A DNA stretch of 64,000 nt from Corynebacterium flavescens (GCF_008693105.1 NZ_VXKK01000033.1:180510-244509); one strand, 5' to 3'. Counted from the stretch's first letter, positions 38,647 to 47,969 are shown. Notes: generated from the sequence alone by a model not told the origin. Made by a program: numbers and translations.

Positions 38647-39924
38647 ATGCCTTTGCGGTCCCCATCTTCTGCCCCTATCTCTCAAAGGGTAAGCGCCGCC
38701 CATGTCGACGCCATAGGGATCGCACCCACTCACATTGCGTCGGCACCGGCTACGTGGGCTTTCATCGGTGAGCATGTCGATTACTTCGGTGGTGTAGTTA
38801 TCGCAGGGTTGTCAGATCTGCGCGTTGCAGTCGCAGTTAGCGCACGCAATGATGGGGCGATAAACGTCTCCTATACTTGTTCGGCAGATTCGGATTCCCC
38901 CCAAGAGGATTCCATTACTTTGGCGCAGCTCGCAGAGCTGGCCGCCGCGCAACAGCTTGGCACGGATTCTGAAGGTCTAACGGTCTATCCCGACCCGCCT
39001 ACAGGCGGAATGGCTGCTCGTTGGGGCGGGGTTGTCCACACCATGATCAACCGTCAGTTACTCTCCCGCGATACCGCGGGATTCGATATTACGGTGGTCT
39101 CTGATATTCCCTGCAACGCTGGTCTTGGAGCCTACTCTGCCGTGGATGTTGCCCTCGCGCTTGCTCTAGTGGGCGAGGACTCAGAACTCAAGGACGCTCC
39201 TGTACGCGCCCGAATCGCAGATGTGTGCACACAGGCTGCAGGATGTTTCTCCGCCATTCCGCCGGTTCACGCACGCCACTCAAGTGCGCTGCGCGGGGCC
39301 GAAGATGCCGTGACCATAGTCGACTACGCCGATGGATCCGTGACTCACGCACCACACCCAGTTACCCAAGAAGTACAGGCTTACGCAATTACCGCCCCCC
39401 AGGACTTCGACGCTGTAGAGGCAGGAGCAGAGCTACGTCGCCGCGAACGCTTCATTGATGCCGCCTGCCATGCCTTTGGGACTGAGTCTTTAAGGATGCT
39501 GCCTGATGCCCCGCAGCGTGTGATTGATTGGTTGCAGGCGGTCCATAAAGTCTATGGAGCTCAAGGACAGCCTTCCATTGCGGAGGCCACACAGTGGTTA
39601 GCCTTCTACGAGGAAGAGACTCAGCGCGCTAAAGAGTTCGCCAGCGCGTTGCGCTCACGTCGCGGCGCTGCACTCTTCCCGCTTTTAGAACAGTCACAGG
39701 GCGGGCTTAATGGCGTCTACGATCTGGGAGCCGCCCCGCACTTGGCCCAGCTTGCAATGTCCCGCGGCGCACTTGCCGCTCGTTGTGCCTTTGCCGGTGT
39801 TTTCAACTCTGTGATCGCCTACGTCCCAGCCAAGAACGCCTTGAATTTCGCGGCTGATTTGGCCGGAGATCGCCTCGCAGTTTGCGCTCTCAACCCCGGT
39901 GTGCCGGCCGTGCTCGAGGCCTAG
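38647..39924 (+). CDS. Galactokinase-like GHMP protein, degenerate active site
   Basis: This 425-residue protein has the galactokinase fold pattern: FIGEHVDYFGG near the N-terminus (substrate-binding motif), a phosphate-loop-like PCNAGLGAYSA and a C-terminal GHMP domain. However, the Arg that normally precedes the IGEH motif is Thr36, the glycines of the ATP loop are altered, and the family's MDQ (catalytic Asp) is not found; CFSAIPPVHARHS stands in that region. It may be a non-kinase relative or act on another substrate. AAGGAG precedes the ATG. Its stop overlaps the stop of the convergent RNB nuclease gene by four bases (CTAG). Confidence 0.75.
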   Translation: MPLRSPSSAPISQRVSAAHVDAIGIAPTHIASAPATWAFIGEHVDYFGGVVIAGLSDLRVAVAVSARNDGAINVSYTCSADSDSPQEDSITLAQLAELAAAQQLGTDSEGLTVYPDPPTGGMAARWGGVVHTMINRQLLSRDTAGFDITVVSDIPCNAGLGAYSAVDVALALALVGEDSELKDAPVRARIADVCTQAAGCFSAIPPVHARHSSALRGAEDAVTIVDYADGSVTHAPHPVTQEVQAYAITAPQDFDAVEAGAELRRRERFIDAACHAFGTESLRMLPDAPQRVIDWLQAVHKVYGAQGQPSIAEATQWLAFYEEETQRAKEFASALRSRRGAALFPLLEQSQGGLNGVYDLGAAPHLAQLAMSRGALAARCAFAGVFNSVIAYVPAKNALNFAADLAGDRLAVCALNPGVPAVLEA

Positions 39925-41315
39925 TCAGCCGGCCAGGCAAAAAGCACCTCACGCGTGGCTGTATCTGCAGTGATGAGTGAAACCGCAGTCTCCCTCCCCA
40001 TCTCAGGAGTGCCGATCGATGCAGCGAATACCGGCGGGTTAGCCACAAAAAGGCGCGAACGCTGCCGTTTCTCGTTGTTGTGAACAACGATGGCAGAAAA
40101 GATACTACCCACCCATGGTGCAAGGACGGTTGCTTCTGTGAGATTGAGACAGGCCTTGTCCACCTGCGCCGCTAGGTGGGAGCTGGCGCGCATGGCCGCG
40201 ACGACGTCGTGTGCCCTGGTACTGACCCATGTGGGAAGCTCCGACCCAGTCGATAGCGCCAGGCATACCTCTGCGGCGAAGCGATCAGACAGGCGCCGCA
40301 GAGGGGCAGTCACGTGCGCGTAATAGCCGCCGATTCCGGCGTGAATCTCAGCTGATCTTTCCGCCAGCCAAATGTAATCTGCCCCGCGCAGTAGGCGCTG
40401 GGCTTCCCGCATGGCGGCCATGCCCTTGGGGGTATCTGCATCGATGCTCAAGAGGAACTCCGAGATAGAGGCCTGGCCCATTGCAAATCCCAAGGCCTGA
40501 ATCTCAGCGCGAAACTCCTTTTCCGCTGCGGGGCTTGCTCCCGGCAGTGGACGCAGGAAGCCTACACCCCGGCTCGCCATGAGCTGACCCGCGCACATGC
40601 CGGTCAAAAGCGAAATTTCCGAGTTATAGTCCATGATTTCATAACGCGGCTCAATTTCTAGCCCAAAGCGCCCATCGTCTTCTTCTACTACGCGCTGAGA
40701 AGGCATTCGCAAAGAAATCGCGTTGCGCCGCAATGACGAGGCCTGCCGCAACTTTCCTACCTGCGGCAAAAGAGCAATCGAGGGATGTAAGCTCCCTGCC
40801 AACAGGTCAGCATGAACGCCGTCGTAGTCGAGTCTTTCCCTGGAACGCACCAACGACCTGCGCAGGCTAAAGGCTTCGACCTCGCCGTTCTCATCCAAGT
40901 CAAAGCTCCACAAGATGGCGGGACGGTCTTGGCCCGGCAACAGCGAAGCCTTGTCCTCAGAAAGCTCCGCGGGATGCAGGCGAGCGGGTTCATCGGGGAG
41001 ATAGATTGTCTGCCCGCGACGCAGAGACTCTGCTTCTATCGGCCCACCCGGCTCGATGAAAGCGGCGACGTCAGCGATGGCGTAGTAGACGCGGAAACCA
41101 CTGCCACGTTGCGAGATGCACAGCGCTTGGTCGAGGTCCATAGAGCCTTGAGGATCGATGGTCACTAGTTCTACGTCTCGAGCGTCATCGCGCACGCCGC
41201 GAAAGCGGTCCTCCGCGTCGCGGGCAGCCTGGATGACCTCCTCCGGAAATTCGGTGGGCACAGAGTACTCGGCCACGATGGCGCGGAAATCTAGGGGGGC
41301 TGCGTAGAGCTTCAT
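39921..41315 (-). CDS. RNB-domain ribonuclease
   Basis: This 464-residue protein has a single RNB (RNase II/R) catalytic domain with the metal-binding aspartates in TIDPQGSMDLDQAL and the later HVTAPLRRLSDR motif. The cold-shock and S1 RNA-binding domains of full RNase II/R are absent, as is usual for this actinobacterial short form. It should be a 3'-5' exonuclease. It lies between galK and rnpB as in C. glutamicum. Confidence 0.9.
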   Translation of the reverse strand: MKLYAAPLDFRAIVAEYSVPTEFPEEVIQAARDAEDRFRGVRDDARDVELVTIDPQGSMDLDQALCISQRGSGFRVYYAIADVAAFIEPGGPIEAESLRRGQTIYLPDEPARLHPAELSEDKASLLPGQDRPAILWSFDLDENGEVEAFSLRRSLVRSRERLDYDGVHADLLAGSLHPSIALLPQVGKLRQASSLRRNAISLRMPSQRVVEEDDGRFGLEIEPRYEIMDYNSEISLLTGMCAGQLMASRGVGFLRPLPGASPAAEKEFRAEIQALGFAMGQASISEFLLSIDADTPKGMAAMREAQRLLRGADYIWLAERSAEIHAGIGGYYAHVTAPLRRLSDRFAAEVCLALSTGSELPTWVSTRAHDVVAAMRASSHLAAQVDKACLNLTEATVLAPWVGSIFSAIVVHNNEKRQRSRLFVANPPVFAASIGTPEMGRETAVSLITADTATREVLFAWPAD

Positions 41316-41340
41316 GCTGCCCTATTCTTGCAGAGCTGGG

Positions 41341-41767
41341 GCGAATGAGTCAGCCTATAAGCCGGATTCTGTCTCTTCGCGCGGGCCGCAGGCCCGCGCG
41401 CGGTGATCATCCATCTGGATCAACCGTTGCCGGCTGACCTCAAGCAGCTACCTTCAGGCTCGGGCGAGTCACCCTACAACGCCTGATCAAACCCGCCATA
41501 AGGCGGATTATGATGCCTTGCTCCCGGTGGGGTTTACCTAGCCACTGCCATCACTGACAGCGCTGGTGCGCTCTTAACGCACCGTTTCACCCTTACCCAG
41601 AAAACTGGGCGGTCTACTTTCTGTTGCACTTGCCCGCGGGTCGCCCCGGGTTGCCGTTAGCAACCACCGTGCTCTGTGGAGTCCGGACTTTCCTCGGCAT
41701 CCGCCTGACGCCGCCCTAGGGGAGGGCGCCGGTTCGTTTGCCGCGATCACCCGGCTGGCTCATTCGC
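41341..41767 (-). ncRNA. rnpB: RNase P RNA (M1 RNA)
   Basis: This is the catalytic RNA that matures tRNA 5' ends. On the minus strand the conserved GAGGAAAGTCCGGACTCC core lies near the 5' end (41679-41696), and the 3' end has AGACAGAATCCGGCTTAT. The ends pair as helix P1 (41341-41355 with 41753-41767). The length of about 427 and type A layout fit actinobacteria. It lies 10 bases downstream of the RNase HI/phosphatase gene on the same strand. Confidence 0.95.
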
Positions 41768-41777
41768 ACCTGAGAGT

Positions 41778-42956
41778 CTAGCGCAGACCATCCATATGCC
41801 CCACATCGTTGACTCCGCGCACGACGGCGCCACCATCCCAGAACTCAACCCGAGAGATTGAGGCCAGATCCAAAAATAGCCGGTGGAATACGGAGGGCCC
41901 AGCATCGAGGCCTTGCCTAACGAAGGACTTGATGGGGTTGACGTGAGAGACGACCAACACTGTCTTTCCCGCAAAGCGCTCGCACAGTGCGATACGTGCG
42001 CGACGCACCCGGAGATGGACCGCCTGGAGGGACTCGCCACCGGGGCAGGCCACGCCGGTATCTTCCATCCAGCGCGCATGCAGCTCGGGGTCTGCCGCGC
42101 TGGCCTGCGCAAAAGTCTTGCCTTCCCATTGGCCGAAATCTACCTCGATGAGATCTTCCACGGTTTCTATGTCGAGGTCTCTTCCCTGAGCCACGGCCCG
42201 CGCCGTCTGCTGACAACGTTGCAGCGGTGAGGCCACGATGGCATCAAGCTCGACGTCTGCCAAGGCTTGCGCCGCGGCGAGGGCTTGTTTTTCTCCCAGC
42301 TCACTTAAGGCGGGATTGGCCCGTCCGGAGTATTGTCGCGCGGCCGACATGGGGGTTTGTCCATGCCGTAGCAGAATGAAACGAGTGACGGGGCCCCGAT
42401 CTGCACGCCAGTCCCCCGGCTGTGCGGTGGTTGCAGTGTCTGCCTGGGCGGAAGTGACTTCGTCCGCAGGCGCGACATCACCGGCGCCTTCTTGCGCGGC
42501 GCTGGGCGGACCTTCAGCCTGAGCGCCCACGATTCCTACTGGGTGGCCCGCAGCCGCGGCGTCCATGGCATCGTTGGAGAGCTTATCCGCGGCCTTGTTT
42601 TTTGCCCGGGGCACCCAGGCGAGGCTGAAATTGTTGAAGCCTTTGATGAGCTTGCGCGCGGCCAGAGCCAGCTGCTGCATGTCGGGGTGCTTGATTTTCC
42701 AGCGCCCGTTGATCTGCTCAACGACGAGTTTGGAATCCATGTGGAACTCCACATCCGTGGCCCCCAGCTCAGTAGCAGCCTCCAAGCCACGCAAGAGCCC
42801 GTTGTATTCAGCAACGTTATTAGAAGTAGAGGTCCCCGCGACGTAGACAATCTCCTTCAGGATTGTGCTGCGGTCGGCGGAATATACAACGGTGCCAGAG
42901 CCGGCGATTCCCGGGTTTCCCCGCGATCCCCCATCGGCATAGATGATGACCTTCAT
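41778..42956 (-). CDS. RNase HI fused to histidine-phosphatase domain
   Basis: This 392-residue fusion has an RNase HI domain at the N-terminus (IIYADGGSRGNPG, NNVAEYNGLL, FHMDSKLVVEQ: the D-E-D set), an Ala/Glu-rich linker, and a phosphoglycerate-mutase-like domain (LLRHGQTPMS, SPLQRCQQTA, VSHVNPIK) annotated in mycobacteria as CobC-like. The M. tuberculosis homologue with this architecture removes RNA from hybrids and has acid phosphatase activity. ATG 42956 overlaps the stop of the zinc-ribbon gene by one base (TAATG). Confidence 0.93.
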   Translation of the reverse strand: MKVIIYADGGSRGNPGIAGSGTVVYSADRSTILKEIVYVAGTSTSNNVAEYNGLLRGLEAATELGATDVEFHMDSKLVVEQINGRWKIKHPDMQQLALAARKLIKGFNNFSLAWVPRAKNKAADKLSNDAMDAAAAGHPVGIVGAQAEGPPSAAQEGAGDVAPADEVTSAQADTATTAQPGDWRADRGPVTRFILLRHGQTPMSAARQYSGRANPALSELGEKQALAAAQALADVELDAIVASPLQRCQQTARAVAQGRDLDIETVEDLIEVDFGQWEGKTFAQASAADPELHARWMEDTGVACPGGESLQAVHLRVRRARIALCERFAGKTVLVVSHVNPIKSFVRQGLDAGPSVFHRLFLDLASISRVEFWDGGAVVRGVNDVGHMDGLR

Positions 42957-43669
42957 TAGGCTGCCCGCACCAGATAGGAGCCGCAGTTGCTGCACTGGGG
43001 AAGCTCATCGGCGGGTGCGTTGCGGATGGCATTCTGCTCGGCTGGAGGAAGCACGATGTAGCAGCCTCCACAGGCACGACCCTTGAAAGCCGCAACCCCC
43101 ACCTTGTTCTCCAAACGCACGGCGTCATACTCAGCAAGGACATCCTCCGGCAGTTGCGCACGCAGCTGCGCAATACGCTCGGCAGGTGCCGGGGCGTTGT
43201 CGTGCGCATCGCGCGCTGCCTGGGCGGCACGCCCCAGCTTCTCTACCTTTCTTTCCGAATCCGTCAGCCGCGCCCCATGGACATCCACGTTGGCGCGCAG
43301 CGCATGTATCTCGTTGTGCGCCTCTTGGAGCTCGCTCATCAAGTCGGCGATGCGGGACTTCGCCGCATAAAGATCGTGCTCGATGTCGCGGCGACGCTCG
43401 GGATCGGTCTCGGCGCCGAGCTGAGCCTTGTCGTCCTTAACACGACGGCGCAACTTGCTCTCATCCGCCTGGATCCGCAGGATTTCGGCTTCCATATCAT
43501 CGACTGCCATTTGTGCCGAGCCCGCGGCATCGAGCAGGCGCTTGTGCTCGATGCGGGCGCGCTCGTAGGCCTCTTCCTCCGGGGTGGTCTGACTAACCGG
43601 AACGTCCAGCGAACGCTCAAGGTTGGCCAGCTCCAACAAGGTGGGCTGCAGTTGCGGGGACAGTTTCAC
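42956..43669 (-). CDS. C4-type zinc ribbon, coiled-coil protein
   Basis: This 237-residue protein is a long coiled coil (about residues 10-180) followed by a C-terminal zinc ribbon with CGGC and CSNC. It is conserved between the DUF34 and RNase HI genes across actinobacteria; a nucleic-acid or tRNA-processing role has been suggested for the family. It begins at GTG immediately after the DUF34 stop and ends overlapping the RNase HI start, so the three are an operon. Confidence 0.88.
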   Translation of the reverse strand: MKLSPQLQPTLLELANLERSLDVPVSQTTPEEEAYERARIEHKRLLDAAGSAQMAVDDMEAEILRIQADESKLRRRVKDDKAQLGAETDPERRRDIEHDLYAAKSRIADLMSELQEAHNEIHALRANVDVHGARLTDSERKVEKLGRAAQAARDAHDNAPAPAERIAQLRAQLPEDVLAEYDAVRLENKVGVAAFKGRACGGCYIVLPPAEQNAIRNAPADELPQCSNCGSYLVRAA

Positions 43670-44845
43670 TTAAGACTCCTTTGGATGCGCGGATATCGTC
43701 CACGGATCGGTACGAATGTTGATAATTTCAGTTTCCACGCCGGTTTCTCTCTTTAAGATATCCCGCGCTTGGGCAGTCCAGGGAAACTCGCTGGCCCAGT
43801 GCGCGGTGTCTATCACCGCGGGTCCTCCCGCCCGCAGGTGCTCATCTACGGGATGATGGCGAAGATCCGAGGTTAGGTACACGTCAACGCCCAGCCGCGC
43901 CGCCGCACTGAGGAGGGAATCCCCCGAACCAGAGCACACTGCGACTTTCTTGACTAGGCGCTGTGGGTCACCAGCCGCACGCACTCCCCAGACCGTTTCC
44001 GGCAGGGCATCGGCCACCTGCTGGGTAAACTCACCCAGCGTCATCGCCTCCGGCAGTTCTCCGACGCGTCCAAGACCCAACCCCTGGTCCAGCGCCGTGT
44101 CGCTCGCGGCCATTTCTACCAGATCGAAGGCGGGCACCTCATAGGGGTGTGCCTCCTTGAGCACCGCTGTCAACGTCGCTCTCAAGGTAGAAGGCGCCAC
44201 GAACTCGATGCGGGTTTCGGGGCCCCGCTGCAGCTTGCCGACGCCGCCCACAACCGGCCGCGCCCCCTCCTGAGGCAGGAACTGCCCGGTACCGGCGATG
44301 TCGAAGCTGCAGTGAGAATAGTTGCTGAGTTGGCCCGCGCCGACCTCGAAGAGCGCGTTCTTTAACTGCTCCACTGCCTCCGGCGGGACCTGAACTCCCC
44401 ATTTATCTAGGATCTGTGGATCCACCGGGACAACCGGGCGTCCAGCGCTGATGCCGATCAGTTCCGCCAAGCGGTCGTTGACGCCCGGGCGAGCCTTGTC
44501 AGCATTGGTATGCGCGGCAAAGAGTGCAATCCCGGCGCGCACCAAGGTGTGAATGACCTTGCCCTTAGGGGTATCCGCAGCAACGGAATCCACACCCCGC
44601 AGCAGCAGGGGATGGTGCACCACCAGCATGTCTAGACCCCGCTCGACCGCACGCTGCGCCACGCCCTGTGTGCACTCAAGGGCAAAGCCAACTGAGTTGA
44701 CTGGGTCCTGCGGGTCACCGCAGATGAGCCCCACTGCATCCCAAGACTCCGCCAAGCTAGGCGGATAGGCAGCGTCGAGGACGCCGCGGATGTCCCCAAC
44801 CGTGAGTTGGCTGGAGGCGCGAGGTTGGGTGTGACCTGCTGCCAT
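43670..44845 (-). CDS. Nif3-like dinuclear metal protein (DUF34)
   Basis: This 391-residue protein has the metal-binding motifs VVHHPLLLRG, AAHTNADKA and, late, VIDTAHWASE. A central insert of about 120 residues is typical of the longer bacterial form. Biochemical function is debated; GTP cyclohydrolase I type 2 is a common but doubtful label. AAGGAG nine bases before the ATG fixes the start. It heads the DUF34 - zinc ribbon - RNase HI/phosphatase operon. Confidence 0.9.
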   Translation of the reverse strand: MAAGHTQPRASSQLTVGDIRGVLDAAYPPSLAESWDAVGLICGDPQDPVNSVGFALECTQGVAQRAVERGLDMLVVHHPLLLRGVDSVAADTPKGKVIHTLVRAGIALFAAHTNADKARPGVNDRLAELIGISAGRPVVPVDPQILDKWGVQVPPEAVEQLKNALFEVGAGQLSNYSHCSFDIAGTGQFLPQEGARPVVGGVGKLQRGPETRIEFVAPSTLRATLTAVLKEAHPYEVPAFDLVEMAASDTALDQGLGLGRVGELPEAMTLGEFTQQVADALPETVWGVRAAGDPQRLVKKVAVCSGSGDSLLSAAARLGVDVYLTSDLRHHPVDEHLRAGGPAVIDTAHWASEFPWTAQARDILKRETGVETEIINIRTDPWTISAHPKES

Positions 44846-45063
44846 AGTTTGAGACTCCTTATAAGATGGCGTGTTGCGGGGCGAGAACTCCGGGTCTTTT
44901 TCTCCCAGACCACGGTACTGCTATATCCTAACTTTCGTTGTCATGCTGCCCTATTCGCGCAAAGGTTTTTCACTTGGTATCCACTACCCCGGGTCGTTCC
45001 GTTTCCACCGCTGTCCCCGCCTCCGACCGCGCCTTCCAGCGACAGGATGCGAGTTCAAAGGTC

Positions 45064-45528
45064 ATGCAGTTGGTCTTCGTCTGCACTGGAAATATCTGCC
45101 GTTCTCCCATGGCCGAAATCATTGTCCGTGATGCTCTCGAGGAGCGCGGGCTCGATTCCGTTGCGAAGGCGTGCTCTCGCGGGCTCGGCGGCTGGCATGT
45201 GGGCCAAGGCGCCGACGAGCGCGCAGTCGCGCAACTGTGCAGCGGTGGGCACGACGGAGCCTCCCATCGCGCGGCGCAACTCGGGGAAGCCGATCTTTGC
45301 GCCGATGCCTTCATCGCCATGGACGCTGGGCATGAGGCCGAGCTCCTCGCCCGCGGCATCGATCCCGCGCGAGTATTCCTCCTGCGCAGCTTCGACCCGC
45401 ACTCACCTGAAGGCGCAGAGGTAGAGGATCCTTATTACGGGAGCGACGCCGATTTTGCGCGGACTAGGCGCGAGATCGAAGCTGCCGTCCCGGGCCTGCT
45501 CGATTGGGTTTCTCTCCACAAGGACTAG
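45064..45528 (+). CDS. Low-molecular-weight protein tyrosine phosphatase
   Basis: This 154-residue enzyme has the P-loop VCTGNICRSP at residues 6-15 (catalytic Cys and Arg) and the general-acid motif DPYYG near the C-terminus. Family length is normal. ATG 45064 begins the conserved domain; AAAGG lies only two bases upstream, and the frame is open upstream to a TTG at 44938, so a longer N-terminus cannot be excluded. SURF1 follows after ten bases. Confidence 0.9.
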   Translation: MQLVFVCTGNICRSPMAEIIVRDALEERGLDSVAKACSRGLGGWHVGQGADERAVAQLCSGGHDGASHRAAQLGEADLCADAFIAMDAGHEAELLARGIDPARVFLLRSFDPHSPEGAEVEDPYYGSDADFARTRREIEAAVPGLLDWVSLHKD

Positions 45529-45531
45529 ACT
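45526..45531 (+). promoter_or_regulatory. Possible -10 of a leaderless SURF1 transcript
   Basis: TAGACT, seven bases, ATG at 45539. It overlaps the phosphatase stop codon and may be coincidental, since the genes could also be co-transcribed. Confidence 0.25.
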
Positions 45532-45538
45532 AAGCGAC

Positions 45539-46537
45539 ATGCTGAAGACGTTCCTCAAACCGGGCTGGGTACTCCTGCTCCTTTTCGTCATCGCCTTCTC
45601 TTACTTCGCCTTTACGGTCTTGGCGCCGTGGCAGTTGGGCAAAGACGATCAGATTGTGGAACGCAACCAACACATCACCGAGGCCTACGAGCAAGATCCG
45701 CGCCCCGTGGATGAGGTGCTCGATGCTAAGGGATCTATCGTGGGAGACGAGTGGTCACGCGCGATCCTAAAGGGAAAGTACCTCCCCGAGGACGAGGTGC
45801 TGCTGCGCCTGCGCCCAGCTGGGACGGGGCCTTCTTATCAGTCCCTGGTTCCTTTTCACACTGATTCTGGCCTGATTATCTTGGTCAACCGCGGCTGGGT
45901 GGAAGCCGAGGAGGGCAATGCGGTTCCTGATATTCCCCGCGCTCCCTCTGATGAGGTGACCATCGTGGGAATGGTGCGCAAGGCTGAGGCCGTGCACCAA
46001 TCGGCGCCTATCTTCCAAGAGGGCTACGGGCAGGTCTATTCCATCAACCCTCCGCAGGTTGGGGAGCTCACCGGAGTTGCCATGGGGCAGGATTACCTGC
46101 AGCTATCGGATGAAGAGCCGGGTGTTCTCAACCCCATGCCCGTGCCGCAATTGGAGCGAGGAAATCACCTTTCCTACGGCTATCAGTGGATAGCCTTTGG
46201 CATTATGGCACCGCTCGGCCTGGGCTATTTTGTCTGGTCTGAGCTCAAGGAGCGCCGTCTTGCCCGCGCTGAGAAACTCGCCCTAGAAGCCTCGACGGAC
46301 TCAGAGGACACAGAGGACACAGAAGATACGGAAGATACGGAAGCCTCAGCCGCGGTCGCCGCAGGAAGCGCTGTGCCTCCTGTTCAGGACACCGGCGAGC
46401 ATGCCCCGCAGCCCAGCGCAGCTGAGGAAGGCGCGGATGCTGGGGCCGCGCCTAGCCGCAGGTCCCGCGCACGCTACGGCTCCTCCAAGCCGGATTTCTA
46501 CTCGAAGCTGCGCGAGCGCAACCAAGAACGTTTCTAG
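45539..46537 (+). CDS. SURF1 family protein
   Basis: This 332-residue protein has two membrane segments, one near the N-terminus (residues 10-30, followed by APWQLGK) and one about 225-245 (WIAFGIMAPLGLGYFVW). Between them is the SURF1 domain, with the VNRGWV motif. SURF1 proteins assist cytochrome c oxidase assembly. The C-terminal tail is long, acidic and low in complexity, and includes a DNA tandem repeat coding EDTEDTEDTEDTE; its end is basic (RRSRARYGSSK). Confidence 0.88.
   Translation: MLKTFLKPGWVLLLLFVIAFSYFAFTVLAPWQLGKDDQIVERNQHITEAYEQDPRPVDEVLDAKGSIVGDEWSRAILKGKYLPEDEVLLRLRPAGTGPSYQSLVPFHTDSGLIILVNRGWVEAEEGNAVPDIPRAPSDEVTIVGMVRKAEAVHQSAPIFQEGYGQVYSINPPQVGELTGVAMGQDYLQLSDEEPGVLNPMPVPQLERGNHLSYGYQWIAFGIMAPLGLGYFVWSELKERRLARAEKLALEASTDSEDTEDTEDTEDTEASAAVAAGSAVPPVQDTGEHAPQPSAAEEGADAGAAPSRRSRARYGSSKPDFYSKLRERNQERF
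46304..46339 (+). repeat. Four tandem 9-base units in the SURF1 gene
   Basis: Two GAGGACACA and two GAAGATACG units encode Glu-Asp-Thr repeats. Copy number could vary by slippage without shifting the frame. Confidence 0.8.
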
Positions 46538-46552
46538 GACTTAAGAAATTCC

Positions 46553-47227
46553 ATGGCACCTCACACCCCGTTGGAGCCTGCACGTAGAGCCGTGCTTATC
46601 GATGTCGATGGAACCCTGATTGATTCCTACCCCGGGATTCGTGCCTGCGCTGTGCAGACGATGATCGATTTTGGCCTTCCGGTTCCTGCGGAAGAACAGT
46701 TGCACCGCCTGCCGGGGCCGCCCTTGCCCGTCACACTGCAGAATTTTGGGTTTTCGCCGGAGATTCTCCCGGCCGCCGTGGCACAATTCCGGAGCTACTA
46801 CCGTGCCACAGGGTGGTCGAATTGTCGGCTCTTTCCCGGCTGGGAAGAAGCCCTCACCGAATGGAAAGAGGCCGGGATTACTTTGTGCACGGCCACGAGC
46901 AAGGATCAGGCCGTGGCGGAAAAGATGCTGAGATACCTCGGTGCGGCACAGTTCTTTGACTTCATCGGCGGTGCGGATGATATGGGCGGAACCCGCCAAA
47001 ACAAGCGGGCAGTCATCGAATGGGTGCTTGCTTCCACCGGTTTGCGCCCCGACATAGACCACTTGTTGATGATGGGAGATCGTCATCACGACATCGACGG
47101 CGCGCGGCCTTTGGGTATCCCTACCGTTTTGGTGGGCTGGGGCCACGGCAGCCCTGCTGAATACCGCGCTGCTGACTTCTTCGCCTCTGACTTTTCCGAG
47201 CTCAAGGCCATCGTAGACCGACTTTAA
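46553..47227 (+). CDS. HAD-family phosphatase, phosphoglycolate-phosphatase-like
   Basis: This 224-residue protein has the HAD motifs DVDGTLIDS (nucleophile Asp), TATSKD and MMGDRHHDIDGA, with a helical cap of Gph type. The substrate cannot be told from sequence. The start has only a weak ribosome site (AAGAAA). It follows SURF1 by 15 bases and is likely in the same transcript. The 264 bases downstream hold the DtxR-like sites of the next operon. Confidence 0.85.
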   Translation: MAPHTPLEPARRAVLIDVDGTLIDSYPGIRACAVQTMIDFGLPVPAEEQLHRLPGPPLPVTLQNFGFSPEILPAAVAQFRSYYRATGWSNCRLFPGWEEALTEWKEAGITLCTATSKDQAVAEKMLRYLGAAQFFDFIGGADDMGGTRQNKRAVIEWVLASTGLRPDIDHLLMMGDRHHDIDGARPLGIPTVLVGWGHGSPAEYRAADFFASDFSELKAIVDRL

Positions 47228-47296
47228 TGTCCCAGGGTTAACCACCCCACACATACCCCCATGGCGTATCCCGCGACGCCAACTGAGGCCACCCTT

Positions 47297-47315
47297 TGGG
47301 GTTAGCATAACCTTA
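47297..47315 (+). promoter_or_regulatory. DtxR box, 15 of 19 bases
   Basis: TGGGGTTAGCATAACCTTA differs from the 19-base DtxR consensus (TTAGGTTAGCCTAACCTAA) at four positions, and the inner GGTTAG-C/A-TAACC core is almost perfect. DtxR with Fe2+ represses iron uptake genes in corynebacteria. Confidence 0.75.
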
Positions 47316-47332
47316 TGTAGCGTTTCTTAAAC

Positions 47333-47361
47333 TTGTTTAGTTAAGGCTTGCCTTGTATACG
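47333..47361 (+). promoter_or_regulatory. Promoter with a second DtxR-like site in the spacer
   Basis: TTGTTT (47333-47338), 17 bases, TATACG (47356-47361). The sequence 47337-47355 matches the DtxR consensus at 12 of 19 positions and fills the spacer, so bound repressor would cover the promoter. Confidence 0.55.
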
Positions 47362-47491
47362 TTATGTTCGTTCCCAATAGGAGTTCCCGAGGGGGAGAGC
47401 TTCCTCCGGGACCATGAACAAATCCCCCCCTTTCTCAGTTTTTCCTTGAGTTTCTCTCTGTTCTTTTCACTCTCTACAGAAAGCGCACTAC

Positions 47492-47914
47492 ATGCTCCAA
47501 GAAAAGTCCCAGAAGGACCAGACGGCTCCCGCCACGGCTCTGGCCGTAGCGATGCTAGTGGTATCCGCACTCACCGTTCTCGCCAGTGTCTACTTCACAC
47601 TCAACGCCAAGGAACCGCGGGCCACCGCCTCCGCTCTCCTCGTCGGCATGGTCGTCTTGCTGGTGCTCCTAGCCTTGACGCGGCGCACGAATGCTAGCGC
47701 GGCGGCGTCGTCAAGCACCCAAGTGCTCGGCCTGTGCATCCTCGCTGCGGGCATCGCTACCGCCGCGGTCTGCGCCTTCCTCATGCTTGGCAGCGACACC
47801 ACCACGGTTCTCACCGCAGATACCTCCCAGAACATCGCCAGCGCAGTGTTCTTCTCCGCGATTCCTGTGGCCATCTTCGGATGGGCCCTTAACCGCGGCT
47901 TGCTGAGCAAGTAA
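47492..47914 (+). CDS. Small membrane protein, first gene of iron operon
   Basis: This 140-residue protein has four hydrophobic segments (about 15-37, 45-62, 75-98, 108-130) and little else. It follows the DtxR-controlled promoter region by about 130 bases and precedes the substrate-binding protein gene by 55. I recognise no family. An accessory role in siderophore or metal uptake is inferred from position only. Confidence 0.7.
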   Translation: MLQEKSQKDQTAPATALAVAMLVVSALTVLASVYFTLNAKEPRATASALLVGMVVLLVLLALTRRTNASAAASSSTQVLGLCILAAGIATAAVCAFLMLGSDTTTVLTADTSQNIASAVFFSAIPVAIFGWALNRGLLSK

Positions 47915-47969
47915 CGCTCGCATCAATCCCTGAATTCTCATATCCTCCTCATCATCTAAGAACACCTTC

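Noticed and set aside
47414..47449. Leader peptide MNKSPPFSVFP before the iron operon
   Set aside because: Eleven codons in a C/T-rich run; no attenuator hairpin and no codon bias linked to iron.
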